Assembly: GCA_035644935.1 (NCBI GenBank)
Contig: DASQNO010000105.1
Span: forward strand, 1-27,070
Origin: CADCVW01 sp035644935
Lineage (GTDB): Bacteria > Pseudomonadota > Alphaproteobacteria > Sphingomonadales > Sphingomonadaceae
Reading direction: 5' to 3'
DNA: 27,070 nt
Shown here: positions 6,283-13,914 of the stretch, piece after piece
Layout of the letters: each line of letters starts with the position of its first letter
Position numbering within the stretch: position 1 is the first letter of the stretch
The notes under the pieces: generated by a model
The model's input: the letters and a program-made list of their open reading frames with translations, nothing else
Database searches by the model: none
Told to the model about the DNA's origin: nothing
Program-made: the position numbers and the translations under genes

Positions 6283-7740
6283 ATGCGCCCAGATACTCCC
6301 CGCGCCTTGCTGCTCATCGACGACGAACCGGCGCAGCGCCGCCTGATCAGCGCGATCGGCGCGCGCGCCGGGTGGCGCGTCGTCGCCGCTTCCGACCCCG
6401 ACGCCGCGCTTGGCCTGCTGCACGGCGAGGAGGGCGCGGAGATCGAAGTCGTGCTGCTCGACCACTGGGACGCCGGTCCGACGGGCGCCGCGCTGATCGA
6501 GGACCTGCGCGCGATCCGCGAAGGCCTGCCGATCTTGGTGCTCACCGCGCAGACGTCGGTAGCGGTGGCTGTGGACGCAATGCGCGCGGGGGCGACCGAC
6601 TTCCTCGTCAAGCCGATCGCGCCCGACCGCCTGCTCGCCGCGCTGGAGGCCTCGACCGACCGACGCCGCAGTCAGGGCGAACTCAGGCCGATGTCCGAAA
6701 AGATCACTTCGCCGCTCGGCCTGGACGAGATCGTCGGCTCGGCGCCGCAGTTCCGCGTCGCGCTCGCAGTCGCGGCGAAGACCGCGCGCGCGAAAACGTC
6801 GATCCTGATCGAGGGCGAGCGCGGCGTCGGCAAGGACACGCTGGCCCGCGCGATCCACAGCGCCTCGCCCAGGGTCCGCGAGCCGTTCCAGCGCGTCAAT
6901 TGCGGCGCGATCCCGCACAATCTAATCGACAGCGAACTGTTCGGGCACCGCAAGAACGCGTTTCCCGGCGCGTTCGACAATCGCGACGGCCGCATCCTCA
7001 ACGCGGCCGGGGGCACGATATTTCTCGATGAGATCAGCGAATTGCCGGCCGAGACGCAGGAACGCTTGGCGCGCATGCTGGACACGGGCCGCGTCGAACC
7101 GGTGGGCGGCGGCGGCACCTACGAGGCGGATGTCCGCGTCATCGCCGCGTCCAACAAGCCGCTGGTGACCGAACTCGAGGCCGGCCGCTTCCGCGAGGAC
7201 CTGTTCGCAAAGGTCGCGGGCGTCACGATCAGCATTCCGCCGCTACGCGACCGCGCCAGCGACATTCCGGCGCTCGCCCGCCATCTGCTCGGCCGCATCG
7301 CCGAACAGCCTGGCATGCGCGACCTGTCGATCGCCGACGACGCGCTGGGCGTCCTGATGCGCTACGGCTGGCCGGGCAATGTCAGGCAACTGGCCAACGC
7401 GCTGTTCCGCGCCGCCGCGCTCGCCAACGGAGGCGCGCTGAGCTCCGCCGACTTCCCCAGCATCGCCGAGCAGTCCAACTACAGCAAGCGCGCCGACGAC
7501 TACACCGCCGTGCCGATGAGCACGTCGTCGGCGGCGGCGGCGCTCAACTCCGCGCCCGGCGTGACGCTGTACCAAACCGACGGCCACCTGCGACCGCTGG
7601 ACGCGATCGAGGCCGACGTCATCCGGCTCGCGATCGGCCATTATCGCGGCCGCATGAGCGAGGTCGCGCGGCGGCTCGGGATCGGGCGCTCGACGCTCTA
7701 CCGCAAGCTCGCCGAGCTCGGGATCGACAGCGCCGCCTGA
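6283..7740 (+). CDS. NtrC-type response regulator with degenerate GAFTGA
   Basis: A 485-residue protein with a receiver domain (residues 8-122: DD pair 13-14, phosphoacceptor Asp60, Thr88, Lys110). A sigma-54-interaction-type AAA+ domain follows (about 147-380: Walker A GERGVGKD 178-185, Walker B IFLDEI 246-251, FREDLF 303-308). The C-terminus is a Fis-type helix-turn-helix (about 446-480: MSEVARRLGIGRSTLYRKL). The loop that contacts sigma-54, GAFTGA in classic activators, reads NAFPGA (225-230). Walker A is also non-standard (ERGVGKD for ESGTGKE). Both suggest it does not open sigma-54 promoters, as with R. capsulatus NtrC or HupR-like proteins. No sensor kinase is adjacent. Its end overlaps the convergent gene by 43 bases. 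Confidence 0.9.
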   Translation: MRPDTPRALLLIDDEPAQRRLISAIGARAGWRVVAASDPDAALGLLHGEEGAEIEVVLLDHWDAGPTGAALIEDLRAIREGLPILVLTAQTSVAVAVDAMRAGATDFLVKPIAPDRLLAALEASTDRRRSQGELRPMSEKITSPLGLDEIVGSAPQFRVALAVAAKTARAKTSILIEGERGVGKDTLARAIHSASPRVREPFQRVNCGAIPHNLIDSELFGHRKNAFPGAFDNRDGRILNAAGGTIFLDEISELPAETQERLARMLDTGRVEPVGGGGTYEADVRVIAASNKPLVTELEAGRFREDLFAKVAGVTISIPPLRDRASDIPALARHLLGRIAEQPGMRDLSIADDALGVLMRYGWPGNVRQLANALFRAAALANGGALSSADFPSIAEQSNYSKRADDYTAVPMSTSSAAAALNSAPGVTLYQTDGHLRPLDAIEADVIRLAIGHYRGRMSEVARRLGIGRSTLYRKLAELGIDSAA

Positions 7741-8648
7741 GGCGCGGGGGCGCGCAGTGCGGCGAGATAGGCCCGCATCGCCGCGGCCGCCGCGTCGCTG
7801 AGGTCGATGAACACGCGCCGCCCGTCGTGCGGGTCGGCGTTCCTGACGAACAGGCCGGCGTCGGTGAGCATGCGGATCCAGCGCAGCGCGGTTGTCGCGG
7901 GCACGGCGGCGGCGATGCACAGGCTGGACACCGCCACCGGCTTGCCCCCGATGCGCGCGCCCGCAAGGTCGAGCAGCATGTCCCACGCCGGATCGGCGAA
8001 CAAGGCCGGGTCGAAGTGCCGGCCCCGCAGGCCGCGCGCGCGCACGATGCGCGCGATCTCCGCCGAATCCGCGCTGTCGGCGGCCTCGCTCGCCGGCAAG
8101 TCGCCGGCAATGTCTGGAGTCAGTGCGGCGCCCGACAGGCGGGCCAGCGCCGCCGCGATGCGGCCGACCTCGTCGGTTAGATAACGCAACCGGGCCGCCT
8201 CGCCGCCCGCCGAATCACGCACCGTCGTGCTCGTGGGCCGCATAGCCGCCACGAGGGCCGAGCCGCGCTCGGCGTCGCCCGCGTCCGCCAATTGCAGCAG
8301 GCGAGGGTGGAGGAGCCGGGCGGCCACGGCGTCGACCAGCGCGAGCGGCGTCGATACGACCGCGGCGACCTGCCCGCGATCGGCCTGGCTGTTCAGAATG
8401 CTCAGCACGCGGTCGAGCCGGTCGGCGTCCCCTGCGTCAAGTGGGCCGCCGATCTCGACGAAGAGGCGCGCCAGCGGCTGGAGGCCGCTCAGCAGGCGCT
8501 CGGCATCCGCAAGGCTCGCGCGCCCCGCGAGCGGCAGGTCCGCCGCCGCCACCGCGGCCGCGCCCCGCGCCATCGCGTCGGAGCTGTCCCCGACCACCAG
8601 CACCGCGCCGTGCGCTGGGTAGGACGGCGCATCGAATTCGCTGTTCAT
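7698..8648 (-). CDS. MarR-like winged-helix protein with receiver-like N-terminus
   Basis: A 316-residue protein. Residues about 14-135 alternate hydrophobic strands and helices like a response-regulator receiver (AVLVVGDSS, LFVEIGG, VAAVVST). The phosphoacceptor strand ends in Glu rather than Asp, and no conserved Lys is seen, so it looks like a pseudo-receiver. Residues about 217-298 form a winged helix: AWDMLLDLAG, then SSLCIAAAVPATTALRWI as recognition helices, then VRNADPHDGRRVFIDLSD as the wing, which is typical of MarR-type regulators. The ATG at 8646-8648 is preferred over an upstream TTG. The gene overlaps the 3' end of the NtrC-type regulator by 43 bases. Target genes are unknown. 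Confidence 0.75.
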   Translation of the reverse strand: MNSEFDAPSYPAHGAVLVVGDSSDAMARGAAAVAAADLPLAGRASLADAERLLSGLQPLARLFVEIGGPLDAGDADRLDRVLSILNSQADRGQVAAVVSTPLALVDAVAARLLHPRLLQLADAGDAERGSALVAAMRPTSTTVRDSAGGEAARLRYLTDEVGRIAAALARLSGAALTPDIAGDLPASEAADSADSAEIARIVRARGLRGRHFDPALFADPAWDMLLDLAGARIGGKPVAVSSLCIAAAVPATTALRWIRMLTDAGLFVRNADPHDGRRVFIDLSDAAAAAMRAYLAALRAPAPQAALSIPSSASLR

Positions 8649-8700
8649 GGCCGGCGGCGTGCCCGCGCCCGGCGGCGGGTGCAAGCGCGTCGGCCAGTGG

Positions 8701-9420
8701 TTACGCCGCGGCCCGTTCGAACTCCTCGTCCATCGTCATCCAGTCGACCGCCGCTTCCGCATGGAGGCATGTCGTGTCGTACACGGGGATGATGTTGGCG
8801 CGCACGTCGACGGCGAGCACCAGTTCGGTGCAGCCCAGCACCACCGCCTGCGCCTTGGCTTGCGCGAAGGCGTTGATCTGCGTGCGGAGCGTCCGCTGCG
8901 ACACGCGGCTGACATTGCCGCGAACCAGTTCGCCGAAGATGATGCGGTCGACTTCGTTCATGACGTCCTCGCCCGGCACGGCGACGGCAATGCCGTGGCG
9001 CTCCAGCCGGTCGCGGAAGAACGCCTCGCGCATCGTGAAGCCCGTGCCCAGCAGGCCGACCCGGCTGATGCCGTCGGCGCGCAGCCGCATGGCGACGACG
9101 TCCGCGATGTGGATCACCGGCACGTCCAGCGCGAGCGACACGCGGTCGTAGACCTTGTGCATCGTGTTGGACGCGACAACGATCGCCTCCGCGCCCGCCG
9201 CCGACAGGCGGTGGCCGCTGGCGATCAGCATGCGAGCGACGCCGTCCCAGTCGCCGGCGTTCTGCGCATCGGCTACCGCGGCGAAGTCTAGGCTTTCGAT
9301 CACGACCCGGGCGGAGTGCAGCCCGCCCATGCGTCGGCCTACCTGCTTGTTGATATGCTCGTAATACAAGGCGGTGGAGGCCCAGCTCATGCCGCCGATC
9401 AAGCCCACTTTACGCATCAT
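8701..9420 (-). CDS. Aspartate/glutamate racemase family protein (YgeA-like)
   Basis: A 239-residue cytosolic amino acid racemase of the Asp/Glu/hydantoin racemase fold. Motifs: KVGLIGGMSWAST at the N-terminus, GGLHSARVVIESLDF, VVASNTMHKV (about 81-90) and VVLGCTEL (about 193-200). The family uses two opposed acid-base residues, both Cys in aspartate racemase. Here the first is Ser84 and only Cys197 is kept, close to E. coli YgeA, which has Thr there. This argues for a broad-specificity amino acid racemase rather than a strict aspartate racemase. Two ATG codons are in tandem; the first has a GGGGA site seven bases upstream. It lies 52 bases upstream of the winged-helix gene on the same strand and may be co-transcribed with it. 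Confidence 0.88.
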   Translation of the reverse strand: MMRKVGLIGGMSWASTALYYEHINKQVGRRMGGLHSARVVIESLDFAAVADAQNAGDWDGVARMLIASGHRLSAAGAEAIVVASNTMHKVYDRVSLALDVPVIHIADVVAMRLRADGISRVGLLGTGFTMREAFFRDRLERHGIAVAVPGEDVMNEVDRIIFGELVRGNVSRVSQRTLRTQINAFAQAKAQAVVLGCTELVLAVDVRANIIPVYDTTCLHAEAAVDWMTMDEEFERAAA

Positions 9421-9601
9421 TCGAGAATCCCCACGCCGCCTGTTCTACCCCGCCAGCATCCAAGCACTTTGGTAGGGAGGCGCAAGTGAGGGAAAGACAC
9501 ACCACGCGGGGGAACGTCGTCAGTTGCGACGGGCGGAGTCGGCGATGCGACGGCGCGAGTCCCTTGCGGGGGGACCGCCGCGCTGCCAAAGGCGAACGCG
9601 C

Positions 9602-9677
9602 GGGCGCTTAGCTCAGTTGGTAGAGCGCCTCCTTTACACGGAGGATGTCGGCGGTTCGAGCCCGTCAGCGCCCACCA
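9602..9677 (+). tRNA. tRNA-Val (anticodon TAC)
   Basis: A complete 76-base cloverleaf. The acceptor stem GGGCGCT pairs with AGCGCCC, the D arm is GCTC/GAGC with loop AGTTGGTA, the anticodon stem is CCTCC/GGAGG with loop TTTACAC, and the T arm is GGCGG/CCGTC with loop TTCGAGC (one G-T pair). The discriminator is A and CCA is encoded. The anticodon TAC at 9635-9637 reads GUA, valine. Confidence 0.97.
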
Positions 9678-10181
9678 GAGCCCGCATCCGGAAGGTCTCG
9701 AGCTCGAGAAAATCGCAGCTCAGCTTGATGCTTGATCCCGTCAGGCTGAGCAGCGTGCGAGGAACGGTGAGCGTTCACCACTCATCGAGGCGGCAACACG
9801 GATATTCGAGATTCGGCTGCGCGCCTCCGGGTTCCAAGCGCATCGCAGTTTCGTCTCTACGGTCCGCGATCCGACCGTTCGCCGACCGGAGCCGTGTCTT
9901 GGTAGAAGCTCGGTTGTTGGCGATCGAGGCTCCTCCGAAGAGGCCGCTCGCAAACCGCTGCGGGAGGGAAATTGAACCGCGATCCGCCTTTTCCGATTGC
10001 GCTTAACCGTGGGTTCCCTCCGTTTCGCATTGCGGCAGCATGTTCGGGAGCCTTTCTCCTCCCGATTTCAGCGGAAGATCACAAGTCCCTCATGCCGCTC
10101 ACCCGTGCCTTCGACACAGGGGACGCACCTCCCTCCGCCACAGGTTCTTCGAACCGCGTTTTCTTGAAGGCAGAACGTCGC
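9678..10181. other. 504-base stretch without a recognised gene
   Basis: No reading frame here gives a recognisable protein. The TonB receptor frame stays open back to 9972, but that extension is proline- and arginine-rich, lacks family features, and is followed by a normal signal peptide at 10182. The base composition is less GC-biased than the flanking genes. It presumably holds the 3' end of the tRNA transcript and the promoter and leader of the receptor. No repeat of the tRNA end (attachment site) was seen. Confidence 0.5.
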
Positions 10182-12440
10182 ATGCAAAGCAGTCTCCTCT
10201 CTACTCAGGGTGTCATGCTCTCGGTTGTCGCTGGAATGGTCGTGACCGGGTCCGCACAGGCGCAAACAACTGCTGCCCCCACTCAGCCGACAGCCGCTCA
10301 ACCGACAGTCGCCCAGCCGCCGGGCATCCAGCCGGTCAAAACATCGCCGCCGGCGGGCGCGCCAGCCGCCCCGGAGGAGATCGTCGTCACGGGAACGCGC
10401 TCCGACATCGTCGCGTCTCCCGATCGGCTGAGTTTCAACGTCGGCAACGACCTGCAGGTCCAGACCGGCACCGTGGCCGACGCGCTTCGCGCGGTGCCGG
10501 GGGTGGAGGTCGATCTTCAGGGCCGCGTCAGCTTGCGCGGCGATCCGGGCGTGGAAATCTGGATCGACGGGCGGCCTTCGGCGCTTCTGCGCGGGGACAA
10601 CCGCGGCGACGTGCTGCTTTCCATGCCCGCGGGGCAGATCCAGCGGGTCGAGGTCATCACCAATCCGTCCGCGGCGTTCAGCCCCGAAGGATCTGGCGGC
10701 ATCATCAACCTGGTCACCAGGCAGGTGCGCAAGGACGCGCGCTACGGCACGGTCAGGGCCACGATCGGCACGCCGGAGGCCGCCGCGCTCAGCGTCAACG
10801 GCGTGCAATCCTCCGGTCCCCTGACCGTGACGGGCGACGCAGGCTACCGCAGGACCACGAACGATGCCGAAGCCACGCAGCTTCGCGCTCGCCTGGATCC
10901 CGGCACCGGCAGCTTTCTGACCAGTCGCCAGGAATCCGATCTCGACATCAGGAACGCGTTCGGCAACGCGAAGCTGGGCGTCGAGTACGACCTCAACAAG
11001 ACCAACCGGCTCAGTACCGAACTGACCTACAGCCAAGGCGCCAGCAACGTCGATCGCGTCGACGACTTCGTCACTCAGAACGCCGCCGCCTCCTACGATC
11101 GCGTATCCGACATCACCTTCTCCCAGCGCGGCCTCAACGGGCGCGCGTCCTGGCGGCGCACCCTGCCGGGCAAGGACCATGAGTTCGCCACCGACCTTAC
11201 GCTATTTGAAGGCAAATTGAGGCGGGATGTCGATGCGGCGACCACCTTCGGGGCGGCGCCGCAACCCTCGTATGAGAGCATCCGCAACGCGATCGATCGC
11301 ACCGACAAAGGGGTCAAGCTCGATTACAAGAAACCGGTGGGCGAGGATGCGTCGCTGAACGTCGGCTATCAGGGAAGCTTCGCCGACAACGACTTCGACT
11401 CCTCGGGCTTCCGCGGTTCCGATCTCGATGCGCTCCTGACTGTCCCCAACCTCACCAACAGGTTCGAATTCGACCAGTCGATACACGCGGTCTTCGGCAC
11501 CTTCCGCTTCAAGCTCGGCAAGCTGGACACGCAAGCCGGCCTGCGCCTCGAGCAGGTGGACACGACGATCGACCAGATCACCGACGCGGTGAGCTTCGAA
11601 ACCGATTACTTCCGCGCCTACCCGACGCTCAACCTCGGCTACGAGCTGACCGGAAACGAACAGCTGCGCGGCGGTTACAGCCGCCGAGTGCAGCGCCCGT
11701 CGCCCCAGGATCTCAATCCGTTTACGATCTACATCGACCCGCAGAACCTGCGCCGCGGCAATCCCTTCCTGCGCCCGGAGGTCACCGACAGCTTCGAGAT
11801 CGGCTGGAACCGCCGCAAAGCCGGCACCTTCTATTCGCTGACCGGCTTCTACCGCCGCGCGCGGGACGGCGTCACCGACATATTGAGCGACGTCGGCAAC
11901 GGCGTGTTCCTCACCACGCGTGCCAACCTCGCCACGGCACAGCGCGTCGGGGCCGAGGCGGTGGCGAGCGGGCGGCTATCCAAGACGCTCACCTACAACC
12001 TATCGGGCACGTTCCTGTGGAACGAAATCGATCCGCGCACGAACGGCATCTCGTCCTCGCGCTCGGGCACCACCGGCAATGTCCGGGTCAACATGGACTG
12101 GCAGCCCACAGCCAAGGACTTCTTCCAGTTGAACGCGCTGTACTCCGGCAAGCAGCTGCTTCCCCAGGGCTTCCGGCTATCCAGCGGTATCCTGAACCTG
12201 GGATACCGGCGGAAGATCAACGACCGGCTGAACGTCTTGCTCACCGCTCAGAACGTCCTCGACACCATCCGACAGGTCACTCTGTTCGAAACCGCGACCC
12301 TCCGCGACCGCTTCGAGCAGAAGGGGTTCGGGCGGACGATCCTGTTCGGCATCAGCTACAATCTTGGAAACCAAGGTCCGCGCAAGCGTCCGGAGCCCAA
12401 CTTCGATTTCCAGCAAGGCGGGGGTGAAACGCCGCAGTGA
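10182..12440 (+). CDS. TonB-dependent outer membrane receptor
   Basis: A 752-residue outer membrane receptor. Residues 1-28 form a signal peptide ending AQA. A Gln/Pro/Thr-rich linker (30-60) follows, then a TonB-box-like EEIVVTGTR (about 66-74). The plug domain (about 80-180) carries VADALRAVPGVEVD, GRVSLRGDPGVEIWIDGRPS, IQRVEVITNPSAAFSPEG and SGGIINLVTR. The remainder is a beta-barrel with ELTGNEQLRGGYSRRVQRPS and NPFLRPEVTDSFEIGW, of the outer-membrane beta-barrel type shared with many sphingomonad receptors. The last strand ends TILFGISYNLG, followed by a short charged tail instead of the usual terminal aromatic residue. The substrate (siderophore, glycan or other) cannot be told. No transport partner genes are adjacent. 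The start is chosen for the signal peptide. Confidence 0.9.
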   Translation: MQSSLLSTQGVMLSVVAGMVVTGSAQAQTTAAPTQPTAAQPTVAQPPGIQPVKTSPPAGAPAAPEEIVVTGTRSDIVASPDRLSFNVGNDLQVQTGTVADALRAVPGVEVDLQGRVSLRGDPGVEIWIDGRPSALLRGDNRGDVLLSMPAGQIQRVEVITNPSAAFSPEGSGGIINLVTRQVRKDARYGTVRATIGTPEAAALSVNGVQSSGPLTVTGDAGYRRTTNDAEATQLRARLDPGTGSFLTSRQESDLDIRNAFGNAKLGVEYDLNKTNRLSTELTYSQGASNVDRVDDFVTQNAAASYDRVSDITFSQRGLNGRASWRRTLPGKDHEFATDLTLFEGKLRRDVDAATTFGAAPQPSYESIRNAIDRTDKGVKLDYKKPVGEDASLNVGYQGSFADNDFDSSGFRGSDLDALLTVPNLTNRFEFDQSIHAVFGTFRFKLGKLDTQAGLRLEQVDTTIDQITDAVSFETDYFRAYPTLNLGYELTGNEQLRGGYSRRVQRPSPQDLNPFTIYIDPQNLRRGNPFLRPEVTDSFEIGWNRRKAGTFYSLTGFYRRARDGVTDILSDVGNGVFLTTRANLATAQRVGAEAVASGRLSKTLTYNLSGTFLWNEIDPRTNGISSSRSGTTGNVRVNMDWQPTAKDFFQLNALYSGKQLLPQGFRLSSGILNLGYRRKINDRLNVLLTAQNVLDTIRQVTLFETATLRDRFEQKGFGRTILFGISYNLGNQGPRKRPEPNFDFQQGGGETPQ

Positions 12441-12456
12441 CGTTCGTCGGAACGTC
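12439..12456 (+). terminator. Hairpin at the end of the TonB receptor gene
   Basis: GACGTTC-GTCG-GAACGTC forms a perfect seven-base-pair stem with a four-base loop, starting inside the receptor stop codon. No T-run follows, so it is either a weak intrinsic terminator or an mRNA end-protecting hairpin. Confidence 0.35.
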
Positions 12457-12543
12457 CGGAACGCCTGGCGCAATCCGCGCCCGGCCGTTCCGCCGGAGGC
12501 AAGCGCCCGATCCCGTCTTGACGCCGGCGGATCGCGTCTGCGG

Positions 12544-12642
12544 CTAAAGCACGCCCATCAGGAACAACAGCAGCAACGTGGCCACCGCGGAGATCAGCAG
12601 CGACAAACCGCAGCCGAGCTTGTTGGAGAACATGAAGAACAT
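12544..12642 (-). CDS. Small single-pass membrane peptide (32 residues)
   Basis: The minus strand from ATG 12640-12642 reads MFFMFSNKLGCG, then a continuous hydrophobic helix rich in Leu/Ile/Val, ending LMGVL and TAG at 12544-12546. A second in-frame ATG is at 12631-12633. It starts 35 bases downstream of the XRE regulator stop on the same strand and may be in the same transcript. The composition (short polar head, Cys, one transmembrane helix) is coherent and unlike a random frame. Ribosome-site support is weak (GGA six bases upstream). The function is unknown. It is below the size cut-off of many annotation pipelines. Confidence 0.55.
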   Translation of the reverse strand: MFFMFSNKLGCGLSLLISAVATLLLLFLMGVL

Positions 12643-12677
12643 GGGGCGTCCAGCGCTTCGGGACGCCGCCTGTTCCG

Positions 12678-13253
12678 TCAGAGCGAGCGCACCAGCCTGA
12701 CCGCCACTGCGACCCAGGGCGGGTTGGTGACGACCGCCTGCCGCTGGCCCGCGCCCAGGGGGAGGACGTGCAGCTTGTCGCCGTCGGTACCGATCAGCCG
12801 CCCGAACAGGAAGCGGCCAGCGGGGCGGGGGAGGAGGACGTCACGGTTGAGCGCGGCGGCGATCGCCTTGGGCGGCGCGTCCGCGGGGATGCGTTCGCAC
12901 CAGATTTCGTCGCCCGTGCGGTAGTCGCCGGCGGCGCCCGCGACCTGAATCGCGATAAGGCCGGGGGAGGCGACGGGGGGCACCACGACGCCGGGGCGGC
13001 GGGGGGTGTGGACGCCATCCGCCGACAAGATCGCGGCGACGGCGATGTCCTCCCGGTCGGGCAATTGCACGAGGTCGCCCGCGGCAACGCCCAGCGCGCC
13101 GGCGATGCGGTTGAGCCAGCCCACCGACACGGTGCGCGTTCCCGTTTCCAGACGGCCGATCGTCTGCGGTGTGGTGGGGGGCGTGCAGGCCTTGGCGACA
13201 TCGTCCAGCGTCATGCCGCGGGCGCGGCGAACTTCGCGGATACGGGTAATCAT
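12678..13253 (-). CDS. XRE-family regulator with S24-like C-terminus
   Basis: A 191-residue protein. Residues 1-60 form a Cro/C1-type helix-turn-helix: MITRIREVRRARGMTLDDVA, then TTPQTIGRLETGTRTVSVGW and LGVAAGDLVQLP. The C-terminal half (about 90-190: GDYRTGDEIWCERI, NRDVLL, FLFGRLIGTDGDKLHVLPL) follows the strand pattern of the LexA/S24 domain. It has no Ser-Met (GDSM-like) nucleophile motif, so self-cleavage is unlikely. The ATG at 13251-13253 has GTGGAG six bases upstream; the longer upstream frame runs through the divergent promoter region. It is transcribed divergently from the DUF6456 gene with 94 bases between, so it may regulate both itself and that gene. Confidence 0.82.
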   Translation of the reverse strand: MITRIREVRRARGMTLDDVAKACTPPTTPQTIGRLETGTRTVSVGWLNRIAGALGVAAGDLVQLPDREDIAVAAILSADGVHTPRRPGVVVPPVASPGLIAIQVAGAAGDYRTGDEIWCERIPADAPPKAIAAALNRDVLLPRPAGRFLFGRLIGTDGDKLHVLPLGAGQRQAVVTNPPWVAVAVRLVRSL

Positions 13254-13347
13254 GATGCGCTCCACTGAACCGAAGAGGTTATTTTCCTGTCCTACAGCTT
13301 GGCTCCAATGGCAAGAGGTTCCGCGAGTGATTCGCGGGAGGCATGGC

Positions 13348-13845
13348 TTGAACAATCGTTTGCTGGCGGAACGAAGCATCGGCGGGGAGCAATCGGAAGC
13401 GCGCGACGGCAAAGGCAGGCCACGGCGCACGGGGCGCAGCGTTACGGTCAACCTCGCCGAATCGCCATTGGGGTGGTTGCGGTCGCGGGGGCATGTCGAC
13501 GCGCGGCAGTGCGCGGCGGGCGCGCGGCTGCGCGCGGACTGGGAGAAGGCGCAGCTGGGCCCCCGCGTGACGATGCGCTGGGACGCGCCGCCGCTGGACC
13601 GTGGCTCTCGCGGCGCGCCGCCCGCCTACGATCCCGGTACCGCGGGCCTGTTCGCCAAGGAGCGGTTCGACGCGGCGGTAGCCGCGGTCGGCCCGGGCCT
13701 GGGCGACGTACTGTGGCGCGTTGTGTGCGCGGGCGAGGGAATGCGGGAGGCGGAGACGGCGCTCGGCTGGCCCGCCCGCGCGGGCAAGCTGGTGCTGGGG
13801 CTGGCGCTCGATCGGCTCGCCGACTTCTATCGACTGCCGTTATGA
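13348..13845 (+). CDS. DUF6456 domain-containing protein
   Basis: A 165-residue protein starting at TTG 13348, chosen because GGGAGG lies six bases upstream and an ATG at 13343 is out of frame. The conserved domain occupies about residues 36-165: NLAESPLGWLRSRG, VDARQCAAGARLRADWEKAQ, LGPRVTMRWDAPP, AVGPGLGDVLWRVVCAGEGM and LGWPARAGKLVLGLALDRLA. This matches DUF6456, a family of unknown function found in alphaproteobacteria; the end looks like a helix-turn-helix of the sigma-like or resolvase type (RAGKLVLGLALDRLADFY). The first 35 residues are basic and poorly conserved-looking. It is divergent from the XRE regulator. A DNA-binding role is inference. Confidence 0.8.
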   Translation: MNNRLLAERSIGGEQSEARDGKGRPRRTGRSVTVNLAESPLGWLRSRGHVDARQCAAGARLRADWEKAQLGPRVTMRWDAPPLDRGSRGAPPAYDPGTAGLFAKERFDAAVAAVGPGLGDVLWRVVCAGEGMREAETALGWPARAGKLVLGLALDRLADFYRLPL

Positions 13846-13914
13846 GCTGCTGAGGATCACAGTTAGGCGCGCAGCACTGGTATCTATGTGATCTTTGTCC
13901 CGTAACGAACCACT

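Noticed and set aside
6283..7740. Calling the regulator a sigma-54 activator with a matching promoter
   Set aside because: Its GAFTGA motif is lost, and no GG-N10-GC promoter element was seen in the adjacent gaps.
9972..10181. N-terminal extension of the TonB receptor
   Set aside because: The 70 extra residues have no family resemblance, and a proper signal peptide begins at 10182.
9602..12440. Possible integrated island bounded by tRNA-Val
   Set aside because: No integrase and no repeat of the tRNA 3' end were found in the window. The receptor gene has ordinary composition.
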